From Enterobacter cloacae (GTDB lineage: Bacteria; Pseudomonadota; Gammaproteobacteria; Enterobacterales; Enterobacteriaceae): a stretch of DNA of 64,000 nucleotides. The position numbers and the translations under genes were made by a program. Shown here in pieces: positions 1 to 8,606 of this stretch. Location of the stretch: contig NZ_CP056117.1 in the NCBI RefSeq assembly GCF_013375935.1, positions 186,001 through 250,000 of the forward strand. The letters are read 5' to 3'. Under the pieces are notes generated by a model that had not been told where the DNA came from, made no database searches, and was given only the letters and a program-made list of their open reading frames with translations. How positions within the stretch are numbered: position 1 is the stretch's first letter; each line of letters starts with the position of its first letter.

Positions 1-1
1 G

Positions 2-268
2 GCGCTTGATAGCCACCGTAAGCTGAGCACCTATTTTAGCGACGTCAGCTTCTATCAGGCGGCGATCCCCACCTACTACGGCGGGATCATGACCTTTGCC
101 TGGGCGACGGATAACGACGTATTGCGCCATCTCTCAACCGAGATCGTTCAGGCCCGCTTCCACCAGGCCGCACTGACGTGCCGATACTATAATCCGGCTA
201 TCCACACCGCAGCCTTTGCGTTGCCACAATATCTGCAAGACGCGCTGTCCTCAAAGGAGGTGAACTAA
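2..268 (+). CDS. speE: Spermidine synthase, C-terminal part (partial)
   Basis: The first 88 residues visible are the C-terminal end of spermidine synthase, which transfers an aminopropyl group from decarboxylated S-adenosylmethionine to putrescine in the cytosol. The visible part runs from [12 protein letters not shown] through [13 protein letters not shown] to [10 protein letters not shown] and stops at TAA 266-268. The family is about 288 residues, so roughly 200 N-terminal residues lie before the window. The end of the gene carries the Shine-Dalgarno AAGGAGG for speD, and the speD start follows directly after the stop. This is the usual speE-speD operon, in which the downstream enzyme makes the aminopropyl donor. 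Confidence 0.95.
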   Translation, partial: ALDSHRKLSTYFSDVSFYQAAIPTYYGGIMTFAWATDNDVLRHLSTEIVQARFHQAALTCRYYNPAIHTAAFALPQYLQDALSSKEVN

Positions 269-1063
269 TTGAAAAAGCTTAAACTGCATGGCTTTAATAA
301 TCTGACCAAAAGCCTGAGTTTTTGTATTTACGATATCTGCTACGCCAAAACGGCAGAAGAGCGCGATGGTTATATCGCCTATATCGATGAACTCTACAAC
401 GCCAACCGTCTGACCGAGATCCTGTCAGAGACCTGCTCGATTATCGGCGCGAATATCCTGAACATTGCGCGTCAGGATTACGAGCCCCAGGGGGCGAGCG
501 TCACCATTCTGGTGAGCGAGGAGCCGGTTGACCCAAAGCTTATTGATAAAACCGAGCACCCCGGCCCGCTGCCGGAAGTGGTTGTCGCCCACCTTGATAA
601 AAGCCATATCTGCGTTCATACCTACCCGGAAAGCCACCCGGAAGGCGGTCTGTGTACCTTCCGCGCGGATATAGAAGTGTCGACCTGCGGGGTGATTTCA
701 CCGCTGAATGCGCTGAACTACCTCATCCACCAGCTGGAGTCGGACATCGTCACCATTGATTATCGCGTGCGCGGCTTTACCCGTGATATCAACGGCATGA
801 AGCACTTCATCGATCACGAGATCAACTCCATCCAGAACTTTATGTCCGAGGACATAAAGTCGCTGTACGACATGATGGACGTGAACGTGTACCAGGAGAA
901 CATCTTCCACACCAAGATGCTGCTTAAGGAATTTGACCTTAAGCACTACATGTTCCACACGAAGCCAGAAGATTTAAGCGAAGAAGAGCGAAAGGTCATA
1001 ACCGACCTGCTCTGGAAAGAGATGCGCGAGATCTACTACGGCCGCAATATTCCGACCGTGTAA
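269..1063 (+). CDS. speD: S-adenosylmethionine decarboxylase proenzyme
   Basis: This 264-residue protein makes decarboxylated S-adenosylmethionine, the aminopropyl donor for spermidine synthase. It belongs to the bacterial pyruvoyl-dependent family, whose proenzyme cleaves itself before a serine. The expected site is seen as K111-S112 in [19 protein letters not shown], and Ser112 becomes the pyruvoyl cofactor. Length equals that of the E. coli enzyme. The start is TTG at 269, directly after the speE stop. It is supported by a near-perfect Shine-Dalgarno inside speE and by collinearity from residue 1 ([18 protein letters not shown]). The two genes are translationally coupled. Confidence 0.97.
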   Translation: MKKLKLHGFNNLTKSLSFCIYDICYAKTAEERDGYIAYIDELYNANRLTEILSETCSIIGANILNIARQDYEPQGASVTILVSEEPVDPKLIDKTEHPGPLPEVVVAHLDKSHICVHTYPESHPEGGLCTFRADIEVSTCGVISPLNALNYLIHQLESDIVTIDYRVRGFTRDINGMKHFIDHEINSIQNFMSEDIKSLYDMMDVNVYQENIFHTKMLLKEFDLKHYMFHTKPEDLSEEERKVITDLLWKEMREIYYGRNIPTV

Positions 1064-1093
1064 ACGTTGCCCGAAGCAGGGACGCTTCGGGAG

Positions 1094-1456
1094 TTACTTC
1101 TGCTTCATGAATTCACGGTAGGCATTTACCACTTTCAGGAAGTCCTCCACGCCGCACAGCGACAGGCTCTCTTCATCGTAGTAGCTCATCCCCTCTTCCA
1201 TCTCATCACCCGAAAACTCCAGCTGGTTGGCGCGCACCATCACCTCTTCGCCATCCATCCACAGGGTGTATTCGTGCCCGGCGCGTTGCCAGGAGCGCTC
1301 ACTGCCTTTTACCGTGCTCGCCGCCTGTTCGACTTCATCCAGCAGCGCGAGGTTCTCTTTCACCTCTTCGTTAAACCAGTGTCCAACGGCTTCGTGCCCC
1401 ATCGACATACGCACTTTCACCACTCCGGTGATATCACGCAAAAATTCGTAATCCAT
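1094..1456 (-). CDS. yacL: YacL family protein (UPF0231)
   Basis: This is a 120-residue acidic cytosolic protein of the UPF0231/YacL family, whose biochemical role is not known. It is collinear with E. coli YacL from [20 protein letters not shown] to the C-terminal lysine. The frame stays open to 1573, but those extra residues come from low-complexity and repeat DNA, so the start at 1456 is preferred. It converges with speD (30 bases between stops) and lies downstream of acnB on the same strand, separated by a palindromic repeat. The position next to acnB and speD is conserved in E. coli. Confidence 0.93.
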   Translation of the reverse strand: MDYEFLRDITGVVKVRMSMGHEAVGHWFNEEVKENLALLDEVEQAASTVKGSERSWQRAGHEYTLWMDGEEVMVRANQLEFSGDEMEEGMSYYDEESLSLCGVEDFLKVVNAYREFMKQK

Positions 1457-1548
1457 AGCGTTTTCCTCTGCAAAGCCATTAGGGTAATTATCGCAGCAGA
1501 GAGGAAGAAAAAAAGCGGGAGAGGCGGGAGGAATGAAAATAAAAAAAT

Positions 1549-1633
1549 ACCCCTCACCCTGGCCCTCTCCCAAAGGGAGAGGGAATATAATCCCCCTCGC
1601 CCCTTTGGGAAGAGGGGTTAGGGGTGAGGGGGT
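1549..1633. repeat. Imperfect inverted repeat between acnB and yacL
   Basis: Two C-rich/G-rich arms face each other. The left arm (about 1550-1584) starts CCCTCACCCTGGCCCTCTCC. The right arm (about 1592-1632) ends GTTAGGGGTGAGGGG and is close to its reverse complement. Within each arm is a further short stem (CCCAAAGGG in the left). Intergenic palindromes of this CCCTCACCC...GGGTGAGGG type are common dispersed elements in enterobacterial genomes. Here it begins just after the acnB stop, so it may end or stabilise the acnB transcript, which is inference. Confidence 0.7.
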
Positions 1634-1638
1634 GGTTT

Positions 1639-4236
1639 TTATACCGCGGTCTGGAAGATCACCCCGTCAGCCTTCTCGGTGTACTGAGAGAGCTGGTCGA
1701 AGTTGAGATAGCGATAGGTATCCACCGCCGTCTTATCCACCTGCGCGACAAAGGTCTGGTACTCTTCCGGCGTTGGCAGTTTGCCAATCAGCGCGGCAAC
1801 CGCCGCCAGCTCCGCAGAGGCCAGGTAGACGTTCGCGCCGGTACCCAAACGGTTCGGGAAGTTACGGGTAGAGGTGGAGACCACCGTCGCACCGTCGGCC
1901 ACGCGCGCCTGGTTGCCCATACACAGGGAACAGCCAGGGATTTCGATACGCGCCCCGCTCTTACCGAACACGCTGTAGTAGCCTTCTTCGGTCAGCTGCG
2001 CCGCGTCCATACGGGTTGGCGGCGCCACCCACAGGCGGGTCGGCAGCTGGCCTTTGTGGGTATCCAGCAGTTTACCCGCGGCGCGGAAGTGGCCGATGTT
2101 GGTCATACAGGAGCCGATGAACACTTCGTCGATCTTGTCGCCCTGCACGTCAGAAAGCAGACGCGCATCGTCAGGATCGTTCGGCGCACACAGGATTGGC
2201 TCTTTGATATCCGCCAGATCGATGTCGATTACCGCCGCGTACTCCGCGTCAGCGTCGGCTTCCAGCAGCTGCGGATCCGCCAGCCATTTCTCCATGCCCT
2301 GAATACGACGCTCCAGCGTACGGCGGTCGCCATAGCCTTCTGCAATCATCCACTTCAGCAGCACGATGTTGGAGGTCAGGTACTCAATAATCGGCTCTTT
2401 GTTCAGCTTGATGGTGCAGCCTGCCGCAGAACGCTCAGCGGAGGCATCGGTCAGCTCAAACGCCTGCTCTACCTTCAGATCCGGCAGCCCTTCAATTTCC
2501 AGGATGCGGCCAGAGAAGATGTTTTTCTTACCCTTCTTCTCAACGGTCAGCAGACCCTGTTTGATGGCATACAGCGGGATCGCATGAACCAGGTCACGCA
2601 GCGTGATGCCCGGCTGCATTTTGCCCTTAAAGCGCACCAGCACGGACTCTGGCATGTCGAGAGGCATCACGCCGGTCGCCGCGGCAAACGCCACCAGGCC
2701 GGAGCCCGCCGGGAAGGAGATACCAATCGGGAAACGGGTATGGGAGTCACCGCCGGTGCCCACGGTATCCGGCAGCAGCATGCGGTTCAGCCAGGAGTGG
2801 ATCACGCCGTCGCCCGGGCGCAGCGACACGCCGCCGCGGTTCATGATGAAGTCCGGCAGCGTGTGGTGCGTGGTCACGTCAACCGGCTTCGGATACGCCG
2901 CCGTGTGGCAGAAGGACTGCATCACCAGGTCGGAAGAGAAGCCCAGACATGCGAGGTCTTTCAGCTCGTCACGGGTCATCGGCCCGGTGGTGTCCTGAGA
3001 ACCGACGGAGGTCATCTTCGGCTCACAGTATGCGCCAGGACGGATGCCCGCTACGCCACACGCGCGACCAACCATTTTCTGCGCCAGCGAGAAGCCGCGA
3101 TTGCTTTCCGCCACGTCTTTCGCCTGACGGAAAACGTCCGAGTGCGGCAGACCCAGCGCTTCGCGCGCTTTGGTGGTCAGGCCACGACCGATGATCAGCG
3201 GGATACGGCCACCGGCGCGCACTTCGTCGATCAGCACGTCAGTTTTCAGCTCGAAGCTTGCCAGCAGTTCGTTGGTTTCGTGGTTACGCACTTCGCCCTT
3301 GAACGGGTAAACGTCAATCACGTCGCCCATGTTCAGGTTGCTCACGTCCACTTCAATCGGCAGCGCGCCCGCATCTTCCATGGTGTTAAAGAAGATCGGA
3401 GCGATTTTACCGCCGAGGCACAGGCCGCCGCCGCGCTTGTTCGGCACGTGCGGAATATCATCGCCCATAAACCACAGCACGGAGTTGGTCGCGGATTTAC
3501 GGGAAGATCCGGTACCCACAACGTCGCCGACGTAAGCCAGCGGGAAACCTTTCTGTTGCAGGGCTTCGATCTGTTTGATCGGGCCGACCACGCCTGGCTG
3601 ATCCGGTTCGATACCTTCACGGGCGTTTTTCAGCATCGCCAGGGCGTGCAGAGGGATATCCGGGCGAGACCACGCGTCCGGTGCCGGAGAGAGGTCATCG
3701 GTGTTGGTTTCACCGGTCACCTTAAAGACGGTAACGGTAATTTTTTCAGCCAGCGCTGGACGGTTCAGGAACCATTCGGCATCAGCCCATGACTGCATCA
3801 CCTGCTTCGCGTAAACGTTGCCCGCTTTGGCTTTTTCTTCCACATCGTAGAAGTTATCGAACATCAGCAGCGTTGAAGAGAGCGCTTTGGCAGCAATTGG
3901 CGCCAGCTTATCGTTATCCAGCGCGTCAATCAGCGGATGAATGTTATAGCCGCCCTGCATGGTGCCGAGCAGTTCAATCGCTTTTTCAGGAGTAACCAGT
4001 GGGGAGGTGGCTTCGCCTTTGGCAACGGCGGCAAGGAATCCGGCTTTTACGTAGGCAGCTTCATCTACGCCAGGCGGTACGCGGTTGATCAGCAGATCTA
4101 ACAGGAATTCTTCTTCGCCCTTGGGCGGGTTCTTCAGCAGCTCGACGAGCGCGGCCATTTGGGTTGCATCTAAAGGTTTGGGTACAATTCCCTCGGCGGC
4201 ACGTTCTGCTACGTGCTTACGGTATTCTTCTAGCAC
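1639..4236 (-). CDS. acnB: Bifunctional aconitate hydratase 2 / 2-methylisocitrate dehydratase
   Basis: Aconitase B interconverts citrate and isocitrate in the TCA cycle and also dehydrates 2-methylisocitrate. The 865 residues match the E. coli length and run collinearly, with the HEAT-like domain first ([17 protein letters not shown]), the swivel domain next, and the catalytic domains last. The three 4Fe-4S cysteines sit in [12 protein letters not shown] and [10 protein letters not shown]. The start is GTG at 4236 ([11 protein letters not shown]) behind GAGGAGAACC; an ATG nine codons upstream is in frame but lacks family support. The protein is also an RNA-binding stress regulator in its apo form in E. 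coli. It is transcribed divergently from the DUF3300 gene. Confidence 0.97.
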   Translation of the reverse strand: MLEEYRKHVAERAAEGIVPKPLDATQMAALVELLKNPPKGEEEFLLDLLINRVPPGVDEAAYVKAGFLAAVAKGEATSPLVTPEKAIELLGTMQGGYNIHPLIDALDNDKLAPIAAKALSSTLLMFDNFYDVEEKAKAGNVYAKQVMQSWADAEWFLNRPALAEKITVTVFKVTGETNTDDLSPAPDAWSRPDIPLHALAMLKNAREGIEPDQPGVVGPIKQIEALQQKGFPLAYVGDVVGTGSSRKSATNSVLWFMGDDIPHVPNKRGGGLCLGGKIAPIFFNTMEDAGALPIEVDVSNLNMGDVIDVYPFKGEVRNHETNELLASFELKTDVLIDEVRAGGRIPLIIGRGLTTKAREALGLPHSDVFRQAKDVAESNRGFSLAQKMVGRACGVAGIRPGAYCEPKMTSVGSQDTTGPMTRDELKDLACLGFSSDLVMQSFCHTAAYPKPVDVTTHHTLPDFIMNRGGVSLRPGDGVIHSWLNRMLLPDTVGTGGDSHTRFPIGISFPAGSGLVAFAAATGVMPLDMPESVLVRFKGKMQPGITLRDLVHAIPLYAIKQGLLTVEKKGKKNIFSGRILEIEGLPDLKVEQAFELTDASAERSAAGCTIKLNKEPIIEYLTSNIVLLKWMIAEGYGDRRTLERRIQGMEKWLADPQLLEADADAEYAAVIDIDLADIKEPILCAPNDPDDARLLSDVQGDKIDEVFIGSCMTNIGHFRAAGKLLDTHKGQLPTRLWVAPPTRMDAAQLTEEGYYSVFGKSGARIEIPGCSLCMGNQARVADGATVVSTSTRNFPNRLGTGANVYLASAELAAVAALIGKLPTPEEYQTFVAQVDKTAVDTYRYLNFDQLSQYTEKADGVIFQTAV

Positions 4237-4623
4237 GACGGTTCTCCTCGCTCTCATTGTCATATGCGGCGGGCGTTCTCTTCACGCTCCTGTGAGACAG
4301 CAGTTTGTAGGGTAAATGCCCGATACCGCGTCGGGCAGCATAGCAGGATTTCTGCACAGTGTTAATCTGTTTACAAAAAAGCAACATTAAAAAATTTGCT
4401 GAATCGTTAAGCATGGTGTAGCGAGGAGACGAGTCGAATTGTGCTCGCTTTCCCGTCGTCTTTTCGGCCATCCGATATTATTGTGTAATAAATGCACACA
4501 CTCTTTATCCACACGCGTCGGGTGGTTTCCCAATAAAAGTCAAAACGGTAAAACCCGGGTGAATGATACTCGCGGCAACAGCAACGCCTCACGGCACTGC
4601 ACTCGTCTCGCTGGAGTCAATTT
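4237..4623. promoter_or_regulatory. Divergent intergenic region acnB / DUF3300 gene
   Basis: This 387-base gap has no convincing gene. It should carry the acnB promoters on the minus strand and the promoter of the DUF3300 gene on the plus strand. The middle (about 4350-4420) is AT-rich. I could not identify a specific operator with confidence. Confidence 0.5.
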
Positions 4624-6129
4624 ATGAAGTTGCCATTAAAACCACATCTTCTTGTTCTGCTTTGCAGTGCGGGGCTTTTTGCCGCCTCGGGCGTCATGTT
4701 CGTTAAAAGCCGCACGACGGAGCCTGCCCCCGCGGCTCCGGCTGCACAACAACCCACAGCACCGCCAGCCCAGCCCGCACCGGTTGTCGCACCGGCCTAC
4801 ACCGCCGCGCAAATCGACCAGTGGGTTGCCCCCGTCGCGCTTTATCCGGACGCCCTGCTGTCGCAAATTTTCATGGCGTCCACCTACCCGTCTAACGTTA
4901 TTCAGGCCGCGCAGTGGTCAAAGGACAACCCTAAAATGCAGGGTGATGCCGCCATTCAGGCGGTTGCCGGCCAGCCGTGGGATCCCAGCGTAAAATCGCT
5001 GGTCGCGTTTCCTCAACTGATGTCGCTGATGGGCGAGAACCCGCCGTGGGTGCAAAACCTGGGGGACGCCTTTCTGGCACAGCCGAAAGACGTGATGGAT
5101 TCCGTACAGCGGCTGCGCCTGCTGGCCCAACAGGCGGGTGTGCTGCAGTCCACGCCGCAGCAGACGGTCACTACCGTCACCAGGTCTGCACCGACAAAAA
5201 CCGCGACAACCGCCACTCCTTCCAGCCCAACGGTGATTAAGATTGAATCCGCCGATCCGCAGGTGGTGTATGTTCCCACCTATAACCCGAATACGGTTTA
5301 CGGCACCTGGCCCGACGCCGTTTACCCGCCGGTATATCTCCCACCCTCACCCGGCGAGCAATTCACCGACAGCCTGGTTAAGGGGCTAGGCTTCAGCCTC
5401 GGGGTCGCAACAACCTACGCTATTTTCAGCAATATCGACTGGGATGACGACGATGACTGGGATCACCATCATCACGATGATGACTGGGACAATCACGGCG
5501 GCTATAACCGCAACGGCGATAACAACATCAATATTAACGTGGATAACTTCAACAGAATCAGCGGGCAGCACCTGAACGGGAATAACCGCACCTGGCAGCA
5601 CAATCCTGCTTATCGTGAAGGCGTACCTTATCCGAATAACCAGTTGGCTAACCGTTTTCACTCCACCAGCACGGCGACAGGATTAAGTGCGACACAGCAA
5701 AGGCCGATCGCTCGCGACAGCCAGCGACAGGCCGCTCTCAGCCAGATGGAAAAAGCGACAGGAAAAACGTTGCCACAATCGACGCATACCGGCGCGCAAG
5801 ATGCTCAGCGTCTGGCCCCGACGCAGCAGCTTAAGCAGATATCACAGCGCAACAACTACCGCGGATATGACGCCGGGCCGCAAGCCGTAAAGCGGAACAG
5901 CGCTCCACCGCGTGAAAAACATCAGGCTCCTGAGAAGCGTGTTACGCAGACGGCGCAGCACCCTGCCAGAGCACATCGCGCCAATGCCCTTAGCGGCAAC
6001 GACAGCCGCTCGGCCAGCTGGCAGGCCCAGCAGCAGCGCGGGGCACATAGCCGTCACCTGTCGGCGCAGCAGCATCCCCAACAGCGCGCCGTCGAACGTA
6101 CCGAACACCGCGAATTCCGTCATCGTTAA
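4624..6129 (+). CDS. yacH: DUF3300 domain protein, YacH-like, secreted
   Basis: This 501-residue exported protein has a DUF3300 domain and no known function. An N-terminal hydrophobic segment (about residues 8-27, LLVLLCSAGLFAASGVMF) is followed by an Ala/Pro-rich linker (30-58). The DUF3300 domain then spans about 60-260 (AQIDQWVAPVALYPDALLSQ; DPQVVYVPTYNPNTVYGTWP). A striking Asp/Trp/His tract follows near residues 275-295 (DDDDDWDHHHHDDDWDNH), and the C-terminal third is Gln/Arg/His-rich and looks disordered. E. coli YacH sits at the same locus but is longer (about 617 residues). The next gene follows by 10 bases, so the two are probably co-transcribed. The symbol is by position and domain rather than by close identity. 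Confidence 0.8.
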   Translation: MKLPLKPHLLVLLCSAGLFAASGVMFVKSRTTEPAPAAPAAQQPTAPPAQPAPVVAPAYTAAQIDQWVAPVALYPDALLSQIFMASTYPSNVIQAAQWSKDNPKMQGDAAIQAVAGQPWDPSVKSLVAFPQLMSLMGENPPWVQNLGDAFLAQPKDVMDSVQRLRLLAQQAGVLQSTPQQTVTTVTRSAPTKTATTATPSSPTVIKIESADPQVVYVPTYNPNTVYGTWPDAVYPPVYLPPSPGEQFTDSLVKGLGFSLGVATTYAIFSNIDWDDDDDWDHHHHDDDWDNHGGYNRNGDNNININVDNFNRISGQHLNGNNRTWQHNPAYREGVPYPNNQLANRFHSTSTATGLSATQQRPIARDSQRQAALSQMEKATGKTLPQSTHTGAQDAQRLAPTQQLKQISQRNNYRGYDAGPQAVKRNSAPPREKHQAPEKRVTQTAQHPARAHRANALSGNDSRSASWQAQQQRGAHSRHLSAQQHPQQRAVERTEHREFRHR

Positions 6130-6139
6130 GGGAGCCGAC

Positions 6140-6931
6140 ATGAAAAATAAATTACTCAGCGCAATGGTGTTGCTCATGATGTCGGCGACGGCCATGGCGC
6201 AGCAATCCTTCAGCTCGCCGGATCGGGCCACCCGCGCGCTGGCAAACGCCATTCGCGAGCAAAACGAAGGCGCGATGAACGCGCTGCTCGGTGAGCGCTG
6301 GCCCGACGTCCTGCCGCCGGAAGGAGTCGATCCGGTTGCCGTCGACCGTTTCCTGCGCGACTGGAAGGTTCACCATGAAACCGTCGTCAGCGGCAGCGTG
6401 GCGCATCTGGTGGTGGGTGATAACGGCTGGCAGCTGCCGATCCCGGTGATTAAAACCGCCGCAGGCTGGCAGTTTGACATGCGAAAAGCCGCTGACGAGA
6501 TCCTGACCCGCGAGATCGGGCGTAACGAGCTTGCCGCCATCGAAGCATTGCATGCCTACGTAGATGCCCAGCAGCGCTATTTCGCCATGCATCAAAAATA
6601 CGCGCAGAAAATTGTCAGCTCTGAAGGGAAAAAAGATGGTCTCTACTGGCCCGTTTCGCCGGGTGAAGCCCCCAGCCCGCCGGGGCCGGCCTTCAGCCCC
6701 AAAGAGCCCGGTGCAGGCTATCACGGCTATCGGTTCCGTATCCTGCCTGATGAGAAAGGCTTTGCGATGGTGGCATGGCCCGTCAGCTATGGTCAGACAG
6801 GCGTCATGAGCTTTGTGATAAACCAGGATGACAAAGTGTACCAGGCCGATCTCGGCAATGACTCTGAGCAGAATGCCCAGGCGTTAACTACCTATAACCC
6901 GGATAAAACCTGGCAGCCTGTGGCTCCCTGA
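6140..6931 (+). CDS. DUF2950 family exported protein
   Basis: This is a 263-residue protein with a clear signal peptide (MKNKLLSAMVLLMMSATAMA, cleavage expected after AMA) and a DUF2950 domain. Typical segments are SPDRATRALANAIREQNE near the mature N-terminus, then DGWYW-like KKDGLYWPV, and the C-terminal GYHGYRFRIL ... FAMVAWPVSYGQTGVMSFVI. The function of the family is unknown. The start at 6140 is chosen because it gives the signal peptide and follows GGGAGCCGAC. It lies 10 bases after the DUF3300 gene, and these two families are often neighbours. E. coli K-12 keeps only the DUF3300 partner at this site, so the pair is a difference from K-12. Confidence 0.85.
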   Translation: MKNKLLSAMVLLMMSATAMAQQSFSSPDRATRALANAIREQNEGAMNALLGERWPDVLPPEGVDPVAVDRFLRDWKVHHETVVSGSVAHLVVGDNGWQLPIPVIKTAAGWQFDMRKAADEILTREIGRNELAAIEALHAYVDAQQRYFAMHQKYAQKIVSSEGKKDGLYWPVSPGEAPSPPGPAFSPKEPGAGYHGYRFRILPDEKGFAMVAWPVSYGQTGVMSFVINQDDKVYQADLGNDSEQNAQALTTYNPDKTWQPVAP

Positions 6932-6942
6932 ATCCAGCACAT

Positions 6943-6972
6943 AAAAAAAGCGGCCCGTAGCCGCTTTTTTTT
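6943..6972. terminator. Bidirectional intrinsic terminator, DUF2950 gene / lpdA
   Basis: AAAAAAAGCGG-CCCGTAG-CCGCTTTTTTTT forms a GC stem flanked by A and T runs on both sides. It can therefore end transcription from the plus-strand DUF2950 gene and from minus-strand lpdA, which converge here. Confidence 0.85.
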
Positions 6973-6984
6973 ATCTGAAGGAAC

Positions 6985-8409
6985 TTACTTCTTCTTCGCT
7001 TTCGCGTTTGGCAGGTCGGTGATGCTACCTTCAAACACTTCTGCCGCCAGGCCCACGGACTCGTGCAGAGTTGGGTGAGCGTGGATGGTCAGCGCGATGT
7101 CTTCCGCGTCGCAGCCCATTTCAATTGCCAGACCGATTTCACCCAGCAGCTCGCCGCCGTTGGTACCGACAATCGCACCACCGATGACGCGGTGAGTCTC
7201 TTTGTCGAAGATCAGTTTGGTCATACCGTCTGCGCAGTCGGAAGCGATAGCACGGCCAGAAGCAGCCCACGGGAAGGTGGCGGTTTCGTAGCTGATGCCT
7301 TTCTCTTTCGCTTCTTTCTCGGTCAGACCCACCCATGCCACTTCTGGCTCGGTGTAGGCGATAGATGGGATCACTTTCGGATCGAAGTAGTGCTTCATGC
7401 CGGCGATAACTTCAGCGGCAACGTGACCTTCGTGAACACCTTTGTGCGCCAGCATTGGCTGACCGACGATATCACCGATAGCAAAGATGTGCGGCACGTT
7501 AGTGCGCAGCTGCTTGTCAACGCGGATGAAGCCACGGTCGTCCACTTCCACGCCAGCTTTGCCCGCGTCGAGGTTTTTACCGTTCGGCACACGGCCGATA
7601 GCCACCAGCACGGCGTCGTAACGCTGTGGTTCTGCTGGCGCTTTTTTGCCTTCCATGGAAACGTAAATACCGTCTTCTTTTGCTTCGACGGCAGTCACTT
7701 TGGTTTCCAGCATCAGGTTGAATTTCTTGCTGATGCGTTTGGTGAAGACTTTAACGATGTCTTTGTCAGCAGCCGGGATAACCTGGTCGAACATTTCAAC
7801 CACGTCAATGTCTGAACCCAGCGCATGGTACACGGTACCCATTTCCAGACCGATGATACCGCCGCCCATAACCAGCAGGCGCTTAGGAACGGTTTTCAGC
7901 TCCAGAGCATCGGTGGAATCCCACACGCGCGGATCTTCATGTGGAATGAACGGCAGTTCGATTGGGCGAGAGCCTGCCGCGATGATCGCGTTGTCGAAGT
8001 TGATCACGGTTTTGCCGTTTTCGCCTTCCACTTCCAGGGTGTTCGCACCGGTGAATTTACCCAGACCGTTGACCACTTTCACTTTACGGCCTTTCGCCAT
8101 GCCAGCCAGACCACCGGTCAGCTGAGTGATAACTTTCTCTTTCCAGGTACGGATTTTGTCGATATCGGTTTTCGGCTCGCCGAAGACGATACCGTGTTCA
8201 GCCAGCGCTTTGGCCTCTTCGATAACTTTCGCTACGTGCAGCAGCGCTTTAGAAGGGATACAACCTACGTTCAGACAAACACCACCAAGGGTGTTGTAAC
8301 GTTCTACGATGACGGTTTCCAGACCTAAATCAGCGCAACGGAAGGCTGCAGAGTAACCTGCGGGACCTGCCCCAAGTACCACGACCTGAGTTTTGATTTC
8401 AGTACTCAT
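6985..8409 (-). CDS. lpdA: Dihydrolipoyl dehydrogenase (E3)
   Basis: E3 reoxidises dihydrolipoamide with NAD+ and is shared by pyruvate dehydrogenase, 2-oxoglutarate dehydrogenase and the glycine cleavage system. The 474 residues match E. coli. Seen in order are the FAD GxGxxG motif (VVLGAGPAGYSAA), the redox disulfide GGVCLNVGCIPS (Cys45/Cys50), the NAD-binding LLVMGGGIIGLEMG, a second FAD contact (FAIGDIVGQPMLAH) and the C-terminal dimer motif HAHPTLHES. Two adjacent ATGs exist; the second (8409) gives MSTEIKTQ as in E. coli. It is the last gene of pdhR-aceE-aceF-lpdA and usually also has its own promoter in the 197-base gap upstream. Confidence 0.97.
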   Translation of the reverse strand: MSTEIKTQVVVLGAGPAGYSAAFRCADLGLETVIVERYNTLGGVCLNVGCIPSKALLHVAKVIEEAKALAEHGIVFGEPKTDIDKIRTWKEKVITQLTGGLAGMAKGRKVKVVNGLGKFTGANTLEVEGENGKTVINFDNAIIAAGSRPIELPFIPHEDPRVWDSTDALELKTVPKRLLVMGGGIIGLEMGTVYHALGSDIDVVEMFDQVIPAADKDIVKVFTKRISKKFNLMLETKVTAVEAKEDGIYVSMEGKKAPAEPQRYDAVLVAIGRVPNGKNLDAGKAGVEVDDRGFIRVDKQLRTNVPHIFAIGDIVGQPMLAHKGVHEGHVAAEVIAGMKHYFDPKVIPSIAYTEPEVAWVGLTEKEAKEKGISYETATFPWAASGRAIASDCADGMTKLIFDKETHRVIGGAIVGTNGGELLGEIGLAIEMGCDAEDIALTIHAHPTLHESVGLAAEVFEGSITDLPNAKAKKK

Positions 8410-8606
8410 CATGACCTCTTATTGATTTCCGGCGGTCCAGGTACTTGTCGCCCTTCATCCACCGGGACGTTCTATCCGCCCGTATTTTACAAAATTGTTA
8501 ACAATTTTGAAACAACAAACGGCTCACGAATTGTCGCTTTCGCTTATAACCTCACAGACTACATGAGATTAACAGAAAAAAGCCGGCCGACTGGCCGGCT
8601 TTTCAC
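8410..8606 (-). promoter_or_regulatory. aceF-lpdA intergenic region with likely lpdA promoter
   Basis: The gap between aceF and lpdA holds the aceF terminator at its upstream end. The remaining AT-rich DNA (about 8480-8570) is where lpd promoters lie in relatives. No single promoter sequence was strong enough for me to assign. Confidence 0.45.
8575..8604 (-). terminator. Intrinsic terminator after aceF
   Basis: Read on the minus strand, GAAAAGCCGGCCAGTCGGCCGGCTTTTTT forms a strong GC stem followed by a U run, starting directly after the aceF stop. It would partly separate aceEF from lpdA, in line with independent lpdA expression. Confidence 0.85.

Noticed and set aside
1624..3792. A 722-residue open frame on the plus strand opposite acnB
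   Set aside because: It mirrors the codon pattern of acnB on the other strand, has His/Arg/Gln-rich composition with no domain, and acnB is certain.
5440..5510. Asp/His-rich stretch as possible mis-assembly or tandem repeat
   Set aside because: It stays in frame, codon use varies and it sits inside a conserved-type exported protein, so it is treated as a real protein feature.
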